Origin: Priapulus caudatus
Lineage: Eukaryota; Priapulida; Priapulimorpha; Priapulimorphida; Priapulidae
Assembly: GCF_000485595.1 (NCBI RefSeq)
Contig: NW_014577124.1
Location: 308,834-356,248 of the forward strand
Length of the DNA: 47,415 nucleotides
Direction: 5' to 3'
This document shows, piece after piece, positions 38,380-47,415 of this stretch. The notes below the pieces were generated by a model. The model made no database searches. It was not told the DNA's origin and worked only from the letters and a program-made list of their open reading frames with translations. The position numbers and the translations under genes were made by a program. Position 1 is the first letter of the stretch, and the number at the start of each line of letters is the position of its first letter.

Positions 38380-39013
38380 AATGAAGCTTCAAAAGCAGCA
38401 ACATTTGTGTAAATAACCCAAGTAACATAGCTTTACTAACATGTGATATGAAATTTAACATATAATATTAAGATAATAACATGACGACTGCAAACTCTTT
38501 CCTTTGTGCTGATAAAATCAGACCCTTGTTTGATTAATCTAATTTTCAACATCGTTTTTTACTAGTGGTAAAAGTTTCCATTGACTCATTGTTGGGGAAA
38601 GCAGCAGGAGTGCACTCCTAAAAATGTCTAGTCAGAGAAATCTCGTTATATGAAGGTATCAGTTTTAATTAAAAGAGATTAGAGAGAAAAAGGGTAAACC
38701 CCTTACATATCTGTGAACATTACTCGTATTGCTATTGTCATGGTGAATATGATCATAGTCTGAGTCATCACACTCCCGTGTAAGGCCTTGTGTGCACAAT
38801 GTCCATGCGTTAATGTCCACCGACGATTAAAGTTATGCGCGTGTGTTAATTATTCATGGTAATTAGTAGAGGTGAATATCTTGTTAATGCGTAGTTCTTG
38901 CCTTGCATAAAGGAGCAGGTGTTACACGCAGCTGAGAGTGTCTAAGCGCGGTAATTCTATCTGCGAGAAAAATCGAATGCAATCAGTGTGCCTTTCAAGG
39001 AACGCGCTTCTGT

Positions 39014-39014
39014 G

Positions 39015-39050
<36 letters not shown>

Positions 39051-39170
39051 TTCGTTCTTGTATGTGTGTGTGTGTTGTGTGCGTGCGTGCATGCGTTCTT
39101 ATGTGTGTGTGCGTGCGTGCGTGTGCGTGTTTGTTGGTGGGTGTAGTGTGACTGCGTGCGTGCGTGTGTA
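39014..39170. repeat. (TGCG)n / (TG)n microsatellite
   Basis: GTGCGTGCGTGC repeats with GTGTGT and TTCG variants. Frames rich in Cys-Val-Arg-Ala here are artefacts. Confidence 0.95.
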
Positions 39171-39399
39171 AGTGAAAAAACAAGATCATCGTTGAGTCAG
39201 CGTCAGCAGGAAATGATGTGACAAATCTGGCTAATAAGGGCATGCTAGCATGAAACTCTGTTCATGTAGTTGAATTATTTACTCTACAGTGTACGAGTTT
39301 CTTATGTTACATATCGCAAGCGTGTACATGGTGGCATGTCACTTTGTTCCATATCGAGAAATAATTCTGGCACCATTTGTTAAGTTGCAGATTTTGTGT

Positions 39400-39404
39400 G
39401 TTCG

Positions 39405-39436
<32 letters not shown>

Positions 39437-39467
39437 TTCGTGCGTGCGTGCGTGCGTGCGTGCGTGA
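39400..39467. repeat. (TGCG)n microsatellite
   Basis: Second run of GTGCGTGC repeats, with one TTCG interruption. Confidence 0.95.
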
Positions 39468-41899
39468 AAGTATGTATGGAGTTAAGGTATATTTCACTAC
39501 GCATTTATGGTAGTCAACACTTCCATCCAAATCAATAGATTTACCATTATGATATAAGCCCGTTCTTACAGATATTCATCGATTTAGACGTTTAGAGAGT
39601 CAGACGTGGCGAAATTCAGCCGTTCACATTTTTCGCGGACGTCGGATAAAAAATTGTTCGATAACTTGGCTGTTTGAGGTTGCGATGTCAGGCGGCCGGG
39701 TTGCTACGGCCTCCAGTCTTTATTGTGACCGAAGTTCAACGTTGTCCCGCAGAACATAATATGTAAGGAAGTTCTCACTGACATCCAACGAAGCTGTTGT
39801 TATGGCTTGTTGTGTCTTGATCATATCACAGCGACTAATACTCGACCAGGGAGTATCTAGAAGATTTATCATCCCCATCAATACGGATATCGTGGGGTTG
39901 AAATGGCAGTAATTACACTTCTGTCGCGTGCACGTATACAGTACAGCTAATAATCGGCATATAGGGTCGCTTAATTACCTCGATATAGGTGGGATTAGCT
40001 CGCATCATTGTTGGTTGTTAGTACACAATGTGTTCAGTTAACCCAATCGTTCGGTGTAGTGCAATCTGTCGGCATATGTGGTCTTGCAGTGTCACTCCAC
40101 TAATCCTTTGTCCCACAACGCGAGGGAAATTTGGTTTGTGATTAGCCCATATCTGCATTGGAAATGTCATTGGAACCGACGCGGATTTTCGCATAGAGCA
40201 TTTGTATAAGCTCTTGTTAAGTCGATCATTAAAATTTTGGTATTTTTATTGCAGCCCACTCGTCCATTTTTTCAAATTAAGATGAACATTTCAAAGTTTT
40301 GTTGATTTGAGCATGCAATTCGATATATTTCTATTGTTTTTCAATTTATAAGTGGAATGATCAGTCTGCTGTGGGTAGGCGTTGAAAACGTGAAATGGAA
40401 TATATATATATTGTTCCATTGTTCTATGTGTGCGAGTAGATGTATGCGACTACGTTTCTAATGTGTTTGTTACATATTTCCTTACGCCTTATTCATTCCA
40501 ACAAAAAAAAACAGAACGCAAAACAACCATGGCAAAAAATTAATAAATAATTTTACCACCTGCTCCCTATTTTCAACCAAGACAATGATGCATTTTAACC
40601 GGTCTGGATTGTGCCAATATTCATAAAGTGCAACCTCTTTACTGATTTTTATAATGTATGAAGATATCATTTTAATTTACCCGATCGTATCTACGCCACT
40701 ATGGACTGAAAGGCTCAGACTGACTGACTACTTCATAGTCACAGTCTCCATACTACATAAATTATTTGCATAGCAATTAAATTGTGTATTGCTGTTGTGA
40801 GCTTCACCAGCTTATAAGTTTATACCGCCTGTAATATTTTTTTTTACAATGTTGTACATATAATGTAAACATCGTATGTGACGAACCTATACTAGGTTTA
40901 TGTTAATGTTCATAGGTAATCACTCTGCGCCAGAAACACTAGAGGTGAAATGAACCTAGATATTGTATACGCGCTTCTTTGCCAGTACATAGCTACATTA
41001 ATTATCGTTTTCCAGCAGATCCCGACGATCCGTTGTGTTTCCTTGCCGCCGAACTGCTTACGACACATTAATTCAGCGTCCGGTTTCTATGGCGATGACG
41101 TAGTCCGTAGATGTAATTTCGCGATACGGAACAAAACCTTGCGAAACTCAGCGTCCGCATCTGCCAGGCAACTGTAAATGATCAATACGCGATCCTGATT
41201 CCTCAGCCTCCCGGCTCCAATCCCGCTGTAGATGGGAACCGGCGTCGCGCGCCCGTCGGCACTCATCACGGCGCTGACGACGCGTGGGTGAAGACTAGGT
41301 CGGCGGGAGGTTAGCGCGTCTGCGCTGCATCGCGGCTGTACTGCGGCGGCGCGGGCATGCATGTGCGGCGAGTTAGCAGCGCTGCCGTGGAGCGGAGAAG
41401 CATGTGCTGGCAATATGTACACGCTGCTGCGAGCTCACTCATCGTCCACCGTCGCCGCCTGAACCCCGTACAGCAGCAGCAGCAGCAGCAGTAGCAGTGC
41501 ATAGCAGCAACGATCAGAGGTAGTAAGGGGAGGAAAGGGATGAACTCCTGTGTTACACCGGGGATGTCTGTGGGCGTATACAGTGAGTGCGAGACAGCGC
41601 TGTAGGAAACATCCTGGAAATTCGTCGCGCGTGGTGTCATGACAACGGCGATGAAGAGGTTGATGATGATGGTGACGATAGGTGTTTTTAATTAACGCGG
41701 TTTTTTCTGTTGTTGACTCTTGCTTGTCTACGGGATCAACGCACGGATAAAGCCGATCCTCATCTATGGGTTACCTGCTAGCATAGTTGACTTCATTAAA
41801 TGCTGTACTAACCGCCTGTTGGCGCTGGCTGTTATGCTGAGGTGCGCACGGAAGCAGCGAGCAGGAATCTGATCAGCAGCCTCCTCCCCGCGTGGGGCA

Positions 41900-43704
41900 G
41901 CGTGATTCATCCATCACTCAGCAAGCTCTGACGATAACGTGCGGCCGATGACGACAACGTCGACGCTTGATTAGATCAAAAGATCACCCTTCTCCCCTTC
42001 TTCCCCACATCACCGCCGCCGCCCCCTTATTCTTCTTCTTGTCCTCCTCCTCAGCTCCTCCTATTTCTTCACCGCATCCTCCCCGTCCTCATCCTTCTCC
42101 TCATCCTTCTCCTCTTCCTCGTCCTCCTCTATTCCTGTGTGCCGTCGTGTCACATCAGTCGCGCTGTCGGACGAAGCCTGCCATATGGTTACGGACATGC
42201 GTGCCGCAGCGTTAGCGGCGTATTAAGCGCCTGGCGGGGATTTTAACTGCGACGACGTTATGTGGCGGCCGCACATGGAAGCGGTCCGTCCCGCGCATGC
42301 GCCGGCTGACCCGCACTCCAGGCTCGTGTCTATTCGGGCAGCTGCCAGCGCGACAGACTGACGGGGGATCGCAGCGTCTACTGATTACCACTGCGTCTTT
42401 GGGATTCGGATCATTTCTGTGAAAGCCCGCTGTGAATTCTAACGTGCGTGCGTGCGTGCGTGCGTGCGGAAGGCTTGTTCCCCACTCCCGAGCGGCGGGG
42501 GAGATATGTCTACGCGCGTACTGTGAGTCGCGTCGGATAACCGAGCCTTGCTAAGTAGGCGAGTGTTTTCTCAGCACACCTGTGTGACAGGTGGATGTCG
42601 GTGTAGCGCATTCCTACTAGCGGTGTAGCGGTCTACCTGTAGCGCGGTGTCGGCGGCGTGAAGGCGTGCGCGGGACACGTACGTGCGATCGTCCGGGCAG
42701 CGAGGTGTTTGCTTGGATGCGCGCATTCTCGGGACACCTAAATATTTGCGCAACCGAGGTGTGTATACACAAGGTCTCCCGCTTGCTCATTATACCCGCA
42801 CCTATGTGCAGCACACCGCAGCCGCGCCTCTGTCTGACGTTGGTATCTGTGACACGGCTATTAGTCTTGCCTAGAGGCTAAACAAGCGCAAGTCAAGCAA
42901 AACGTAGTTGGCCGCCAGCGAACGTTTACCTTTCTCACACAACCAGAGATACACGCTAGTATAGTAGTAGTAGTTGTAGCAATCATAATAACCGTAGTAG
43001 GAGTCGGTGTTGCTTGTCGATGGATGCTGCTGTGGATGCCTGAAGCCCTAACGATCTGCCTCCGCATCAGTACCAGTATCAAGGGGCATCGCGCGTGATA
43101 CAACGTGCTCAGATTCAGCCGGCGATTGATTAACTTCAAACGGATAGTGGCGCGCTGCGGCTGCCGAAGACTCTCCGGCTATCATAGCCTCTTGCTAGAT
43201 TTGCCGTGAGAAATCGTTTTGGAGTGCGAGTCCCCCGTGCTTGGCAAGCTCATCCACCGTGGTCAGCGAGGGAGCGAGCTGTGTGGAGAAGTGAGAGGGA
43301 GTACTCAAGCCCTCGTGCTGTTATCGTGGCAGCCTTCGGCAAGGCTTGGCAATCGGCGAGAGAGGGGGAGACCTGTTCTCAGATCAACACTGCGATTATT
43401 TGGACGTCATCACCTTTATATGTTTGTTTGCGTTTCGAGTCGGGATTTCAACGAGCCGCGCTGTGGTGGTAGTGAAACGTCGCGGTCACGACAGTCGTGT
43501 AGTGGTGTAGCGTCACAGAAGCTGACCTGTAGTAGCCAGTAGGCGGGAAACCTTACGCACTGGACTCACAGCGATAAGTGCCGAGAGTGAAGGAGGCGCT
43601 CCACTATACGTGCAAGGTTTGAAGAAACGACTTGCCGGCTAGAGACAAGATCGCGGTCTCGAGATCGGGGGAGAGTTCCTGCTACCCGAACTTCGCCCTA
43701 TAGT
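41900..43704. promoter_or_regulatory. CpG-rich, promoter-like zone
   Basis: Noticeably richer in G/C and CpG than the rest of the window (for example GTCGACGC, GCGGCCGC and GCGCATGCGCC). It includes a polypyrimidine stretch of CCTCCT/CTTCTT repeats (about 41,985-42,135), a (GCGT)n run near 42,444-42,467 and an NRF1-like site. This looks like the CpG-island promoter or 5' leader of a gene extending to the right, but no coding sequence could be identified. Confidence 0.45.
42292..42303. promoter_or_regulatory. NRF1-like palindrome
   Basis: CGCGCATGCGCC contains GCGCATGCGC, the core of the NRF1 binding site found in animal CpG-island promoters. No transcription start could be placed, so the assignment is tentative. 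Confidence 0.45.
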
Positions 43705-44021
43705 GTGTTGAAGTACAGTCGCTGTAGCTTGGGCGAGGAACATAGCGGAACCCTAGCGAACGTAGCCAAACCATTCGCTAGCATAAGGGCAACTCCGGAG
43801 ATTTATTCGGTAGTATCGAAGATATTCGCAGCAAGTATTTGTATTGGGGAGTTTCACATTGACAACGTTGTTGACCGTGAGGCGAAACGCAACGCGCCTA
43901 GTGGTGGTTATAAGAAACTCATTGGAGGCAGACTACATGTATGGCACCAAGGGGATTGTTCAATGCGTCCGTACTTAATGGAAAGGAGAGGGTCATCCAT
44001 CTGCGAGTTCCTAGTTGATAA
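43705..44021 (+). CDS. Possible first coding exon, unknown protein
   Basis: An open frame of 105 codons begins at a TTG/ATG-poor start and ends at a good splice-donor-like AA|GTAAGT (exon end 44021); read on without splicing it stops three bases later. The translation is not low complexity (contains VSKIFAASICIGEFHIDNVV and LMERRGSSICEFLVDK), unlike most nearby frames. No family was recognised and no matching downstream exon was found, so it may be chance in CpG-rich DNA. Confidence 0.22.
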
Positions 44022-44038
44022 GTAAGTCACCTTTTTCC

Positions 44039-44039
<1 letters not shown>

Positions 44040-44083
<44 letters not shown>
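44040..44083. repeat. (AGT)n trinucleotide microsatellite
   Basis: About 14 uninterrupted AGT units, directly abutting the hairpin at 44,088. Confidence 0.95.
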
Positions 44084-44087
44084 TACG

Positions 44088-44141
44088 ATCAAGAGCGTAT
44101 AAAGAAGGTGATTATATATTCCTTCTTTATACGCTCTTGAT
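44088..44141. repeat. Perfect 21-bp inverted repeat (hairpin)
   Basis: ATCAAGAGCGTATAAAGAAGG at 44088-44108 is perfectly inverted at 44121-44141 with a 12-nt AT-rich loop. GTATACG/TACGATCG-like sequence flanks it. It shares the ATCAAGAGC terminus with the hairpin at 46,072. Confidence 0.95.
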
Positions 44142-44429
44142 ACGATCGATGTACTGTTAAGTGCTTATAAACGTTGTCTTGAGTGCTCTGCCATCGCGAT
44201 ATATCGAATCTAGTGAGCCCGACTTGTAATATTATCGTATAGAGTAATTTCGTACTGTCTCGAAGGAGTGGGTCAGGATAGGTTAACCGTGTCTGGCAGG
44301 AGAGTCGAGCGTCGCGAATGTTGTTCCCACACGTATGTACAGCAGACGACGATAAACACCGGTTATACAGACGCGTGTGTAGGGTAACTCGTGGTTCCCT
44401 CCCTCCCTCTCCGCAACACTGTTGTAACG

Positions 44430-44430
44430 T

Positions 44431-44480
<50 letters not shown>
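44430..44480. repeat. (CT)n microsatellite
   Basis: CTCTCT run, continuing as a looser pyrimidine-rich region to about 44,630. Confidence 0.95.
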
Positions 44481-44483
<3 letters not shown>

Positions 44484-44825
44484 CCCGCCCGTCCCATCCT
44501 CTCTCATCTCTCTCTGTTCTTGTCGCTCTTCTCTCTACTCGTCAGTCTCTGCTTTCTCTCGTCTCTCTCCTCTCCAGCTTTCTCGGGTCGTCTCGTTCTC
44601 GTCTCTCTCTCTCTCGCTGTGTTCTCTTGTAACGCTGCTCTCTGTTGTCGATATAGAAAGGCGGCGTAGAAGCGCCTAGTGCTTGAGACATTCACGTGTA
44701 CCTGCCAGATCGATATCATGTAGTGGATGCCGTACGAGTTTTTTTCGATCGCACATAATTGTTTTCATTATATGTGAGAATGCCTTGCGTATACGTGTAT
44801 CTTAGATAGAGTGGAGGAGAACGAG

Positions 44826-44882
<57 letters not shown>

Positions 44883-44895
44883 AAGAAAGAAAGGA
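44826..44895. repeat. (GA)n microsatellite
   Basis: GAGAGA run ending in GAAAGAAAGAAAG. Serine/leucine frames on the other strand are artefacts. Confidence 0.95.
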
Positions 44896-45954
44896 GTTTA
44901 TTTGCATACAAAGTTATTATCCACTCGCTACATACAATTAGTAGCAAGCAGTATCTGAAATACTTCAAGAGTGCAGAAGTCTTCGGCTGTCGGCTGTAGC
45001 GCCGCACGCCGCCCGAAAGCGTTAGAAAGTGCCACATCACAAACCCGCCGAGTGAAAGCTCGGTGTTAGAAGAAGGTCAAGCGGGTTGCCTCCGCCGACA
45101 CCACGCCTTCTCTGAAACGCCAGCCGCCTTTGAGGTGCTCTCAGGCTCGGTACGAGTTCTCGCTCGACCAATTGAAAATCCATTATTATTAGCAGTTCTA
45201 CTCGGCGGAGCGGCTGTCGCCCGACCGCGGATATCCAGAGGCGTGGGAAAGACGGGGAATGCGCGCGCGTGTGCGTGCGTGTCTGTGTATACACCATCAA
45301 TCATTGCCGCCCGACCGGTCAATTCGTCTCTCTACTTGAGAATATTGACACCTGCGCAGTTCCGCGAATCAACTCGCGCGAGCGCCACCCTGCGGCGATG
45401 ATGGCGGCGACGAGCTGTCAAATTTGGAATTTAGCGTTGGAGTGTTTAAGTAGCTTTCGTGAGATAGGTGCGGGGGTGGGGGTGGGGGGAGGAGGGTAAT
45501 CTCTTTGAAGTTCAAACAGAGTCATCTCTATGGGATTGCCGGTAGTGGTGGTGGTTAGCGCCTTTGTCGCTATTAATGTGTGTGGATTTATGGGTTGGTT
45601 TAACGCCCGCGGGACACTCTAGACCGAGTGATAGGAATTTCAAAATGTCTGCGGTTTCGCCCAGGTGTTTGACGGACGGATATTTCCATTCAGGCCTATA
45701 ATGAGCAGAAGATTTAGTACGGTGCGCGATCAGCATATATGATGTTATCCGATGTTGTGCTACTGTTACAGCTGTTCGTTGACACGTGGGTGGGAGTAGT
45801 GATCGTTAATCCATGGAGTTGCAGATCTACATTCGTCGTAACCCCGTAGTCAAACACGCGCACCGCCTTCATTCATGAATATAAACGTTGCATCACACTA
45901 CAGCTATGGGCTATCAATTGTTCACGGCTCTTGTTTAACCTCGTATGACGCTGG

Positions 45955-46340
45955 GTATATATTTATATATATAATATAGTCTGTACTCTGTAACCTGGCT
46001 ACTGCCTGGTAAAGATGTGATTATGCTGGCTATATATAGTTTGTAGACTATCCACTGCCTGGTTATACATCGTATCAAGAGCTAATAATACCTTAGTAAT
46101 ACCTTGGTATTATTAGCTCTTGATCGTATCACGCTTATTATTGTCTAATAACAACACGGCCTGGTAAACGTTACAGCGTGCTATCCATGGTGAAGAGACG
46201 ATATTTTGCCAGGATAAACCTTGTATCGTGTTAACTATAGCCTGTAGACTATACACTGCCAGGTTAAACCTTGTATCGTGTTACACTATATCCTGTAGAG
46301 TGTAGACTATATACTCCCAAGATAAACCTCGCATCACCTG
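45955..46340. repeat. Degenerate ~60-bp tandem repeat
   Basis: Recurring segments CTGTAGACTATAYACTGCC, GGTTAAACCTTGTATCGTGT and relatives occur four to five times with variable spacing. The hairpin at 46,072 is inserted in one unit. Confidence 0.75.
46072..46126. repeat. Inverted repeat (hairpin) sharing ends with the one at 44,088
   Basis: ATCAAGAGCTAATAATACC is inverted as GGTATTATTAGCTCTTGAT across a short CTTAGTAATA-type loop. The flanks GTATC and GATCGTATC resemble those of the other hairpin. Confidence 0.9.
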
Positions 46341-47189
46341 TCAGTAGAACATCCATGGCTTTCGTGGTAATTTATTTCATTATGCAAGTACGTAGGTGAG
46401 TTTGTTACAGAGTATCGATTCCTGTGTGTGCGCTATGGGCTGGTCAGTGTGATACACAGGCGGTGACTATGAATGATTCACACCTGTGCGTGACAGTTTG
46501 GTCGGTTCATTAAGCGTCTCTATTTGCCCGCATAGTGAGTTCCGCCCTGGTAGCGGTGCAGATCAATGGATAGGTGTTGTGTGTGCGCGGACACGCACGC
46601 TAGCGCGGTGAGGTGCGTGTATAATGAAGTCATCGGCAGCTATTAGCGGCCCCCGGGTTTTCCTATTCGACGCAAAACACGAATCACGCACTCCCGCGCT
46701 GCTCGCATGCGCGTCTGTCAGGTCGCATCATTGTTAGAGCGTAGCAGCAGCGGCAGCAGCAGCAGTACCGGATGCGGGCACGCGCCACTACTCTAATAGA
46801 CTCCGTATTGATCGAATACGACAAGTGGACCAGTGCGTCGGGTTCCGTCACCTGCACGCGACTAATCAGTGGTCACGGTGGCGACACATACCGATAATCA
46901 ATGGGAAACGTGTCGAGCCTGATGTCGGGCCTGATTGTTTATTAATACACAGCCACGCGTCAGCGTTAGAGAGGAGGAGGGGAGGCAGCCAGCACGTGTG
47001 CGAGGTGGGGATATGTTTCCCGTGAGATATACTTGGACGGGGATATGCTTTCGAGGTAAAAGACTTCAATAAGGGGGTAAAGATTCAACTGAAAAACGAT
47101 GTGAGCTATGTCATTAAAAATGAATTAGTTAAGATTCAGAGAAATTCATCATGCCTGGCCGTTAAAGGGCGCAACAGCTGTTATATATA

Positions 47190-47221
<32 letters not shown>

Positions 47222-47415
47222 CACACACACATACACGCACATACATATATATGTATTTCGTCACCCGACTAGCGGCCGTGTCTATATTAGATTTGTCACC
47301 GTCAATGCCGTGCTTGTCACGGATGATCTGGGTCGTAGCCTGTGAAGGGTTAATTACCGTGGTAATGCGGGGTAATATACCCGCACGTAACGCTCCCGTC
47401 TGTTAAAGCTCCCTT
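46127..47415. other. Right end, no recognised gene
   Basis: After the degenerate repeat there is a moderately CpG-rich stretch (46,520-46,860) with CAG/CGG-type short repeats (46,743-46,766), then AT-richer DNA with a (GCAC)n/(CA)n microsatellite at about 47,191-47,231. I see no coding exon. Confidence 0.6.

Larger units (their letters stand above)
36997..41900. other. Long stretch without a recognised gene
   Basis: This is presumably intron of the PPP4R4-like gene or intergenic. It holds a small hAT-like element (38,108-38,332), a TA run (38,340-38,378) and TGCG microsatellites (39,014-39,170 and 39,400-39,467). A mixed-frame region at 41,090-41,640 has CpG-rich sequence and a short CAG run (41,470-41,493). 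No exon matched a family I know. Confidence 0.6.

Noticed and set aside
38938-39470. CRISPR-like regular repeats
   Set aside because: Simple tetranucleotide microsatellites in a eukaryotic genome, with no spacers.
41087-41640. Ala/Pro/Ser-rich minus-strand frames
   Set aside because: Composition follows CpG and CAG richness; no motif or consistent exon structure.
1-47415. tRNA and rRNA genes
   Set aside because: I looked for A/B-box and T-loop signatures by eye and found no cloverleaf-compatible match; a covariance-model scan would be decisive.

Overview
This window is eukaryotic nuclear DNA from an animal. Genes are split into many short exons with GT/AG introns, poly(A) signals are AATAAA-type, and the identifiable proteins (a TMTC-family protein, a histone H3 variant, a CCDC175-like coiled-coil protein, a PPP4R4-like N-terminus and a bromodomain protein) are metazoan. 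Intron density, abundant GA/CA/TGCG microsatellites, small inverted-repeat transposons and CpG-rich stretches suit a marine invertebrate or other non-model animal. I cannot name the phylum. A 10-N gap at about 33,999-34,008 shows this is draft assembly.

Layout, left to right. (1) 1-540: a 57-bp minisatellite that stays open as 19-residue repeats. (2) 808-8891, plus strand: the last 12 exons of a long Gln/Ala/Gly-rich protein ending in a bromodomain; its 5' end lies off the window. The end of its second visible exon has been copied four more times inside a GA tract. (3) 8892-12404: intergenic, with a 29-bp minisatellite and a GA-rich tract. (4) 12405-22874, minus strand: a complete 15-exon TMTC4 gene (852 aa by my splice model), whose introns carry hAT-like debris and whose exon 9 splice acceptor sits in a 39-bp tandem repeat. 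(5) 22875-23611: divergent promoter region with a CTCF-like motif. (6) 23612-24676, plus: a 3-exon divergent histone H3 variant, most likely the centromeric histone CENP-A (181 aa). (7) 25257-35151, minus: a 24-exon CCDC175-like coiled-coil gene (about 795 aa), convergent with the histone gene. (8) 35152-36142: second divergent promoter region with a foldback sequence. (9) 36143-36996, plus: first two coding exons of a PPP4R4-like gene, the rest of which I could not find before the window ends. (10) 37-47.4 kb: no recognisable protein; microsatellites, a small hAT-like element, a CpG-rich promoter-like zone with an NRF1-like site, and two foldback hairpins sharing the same ends.

All exon models were built by hand by joining open segments at GT/AG sites and checking that phase is kept across every junction; for the four genes closed at their 3' end the summed lengths are multiples of three. 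Family names rest on remembered protein sequences, not on a search. The genes do not form an obvious pathway; they are ordinary neighbours arranged as two head-to-head pairs (TMTC4/CENP-A and CCDC175-like/PPP4R4-like). I did not find a convincing new multi-gene system. The strongest leads are the H3 variant without a lengthened loop 1, two independent tandem duplications of splice junctions, and the family of small foldback elements at the right end.
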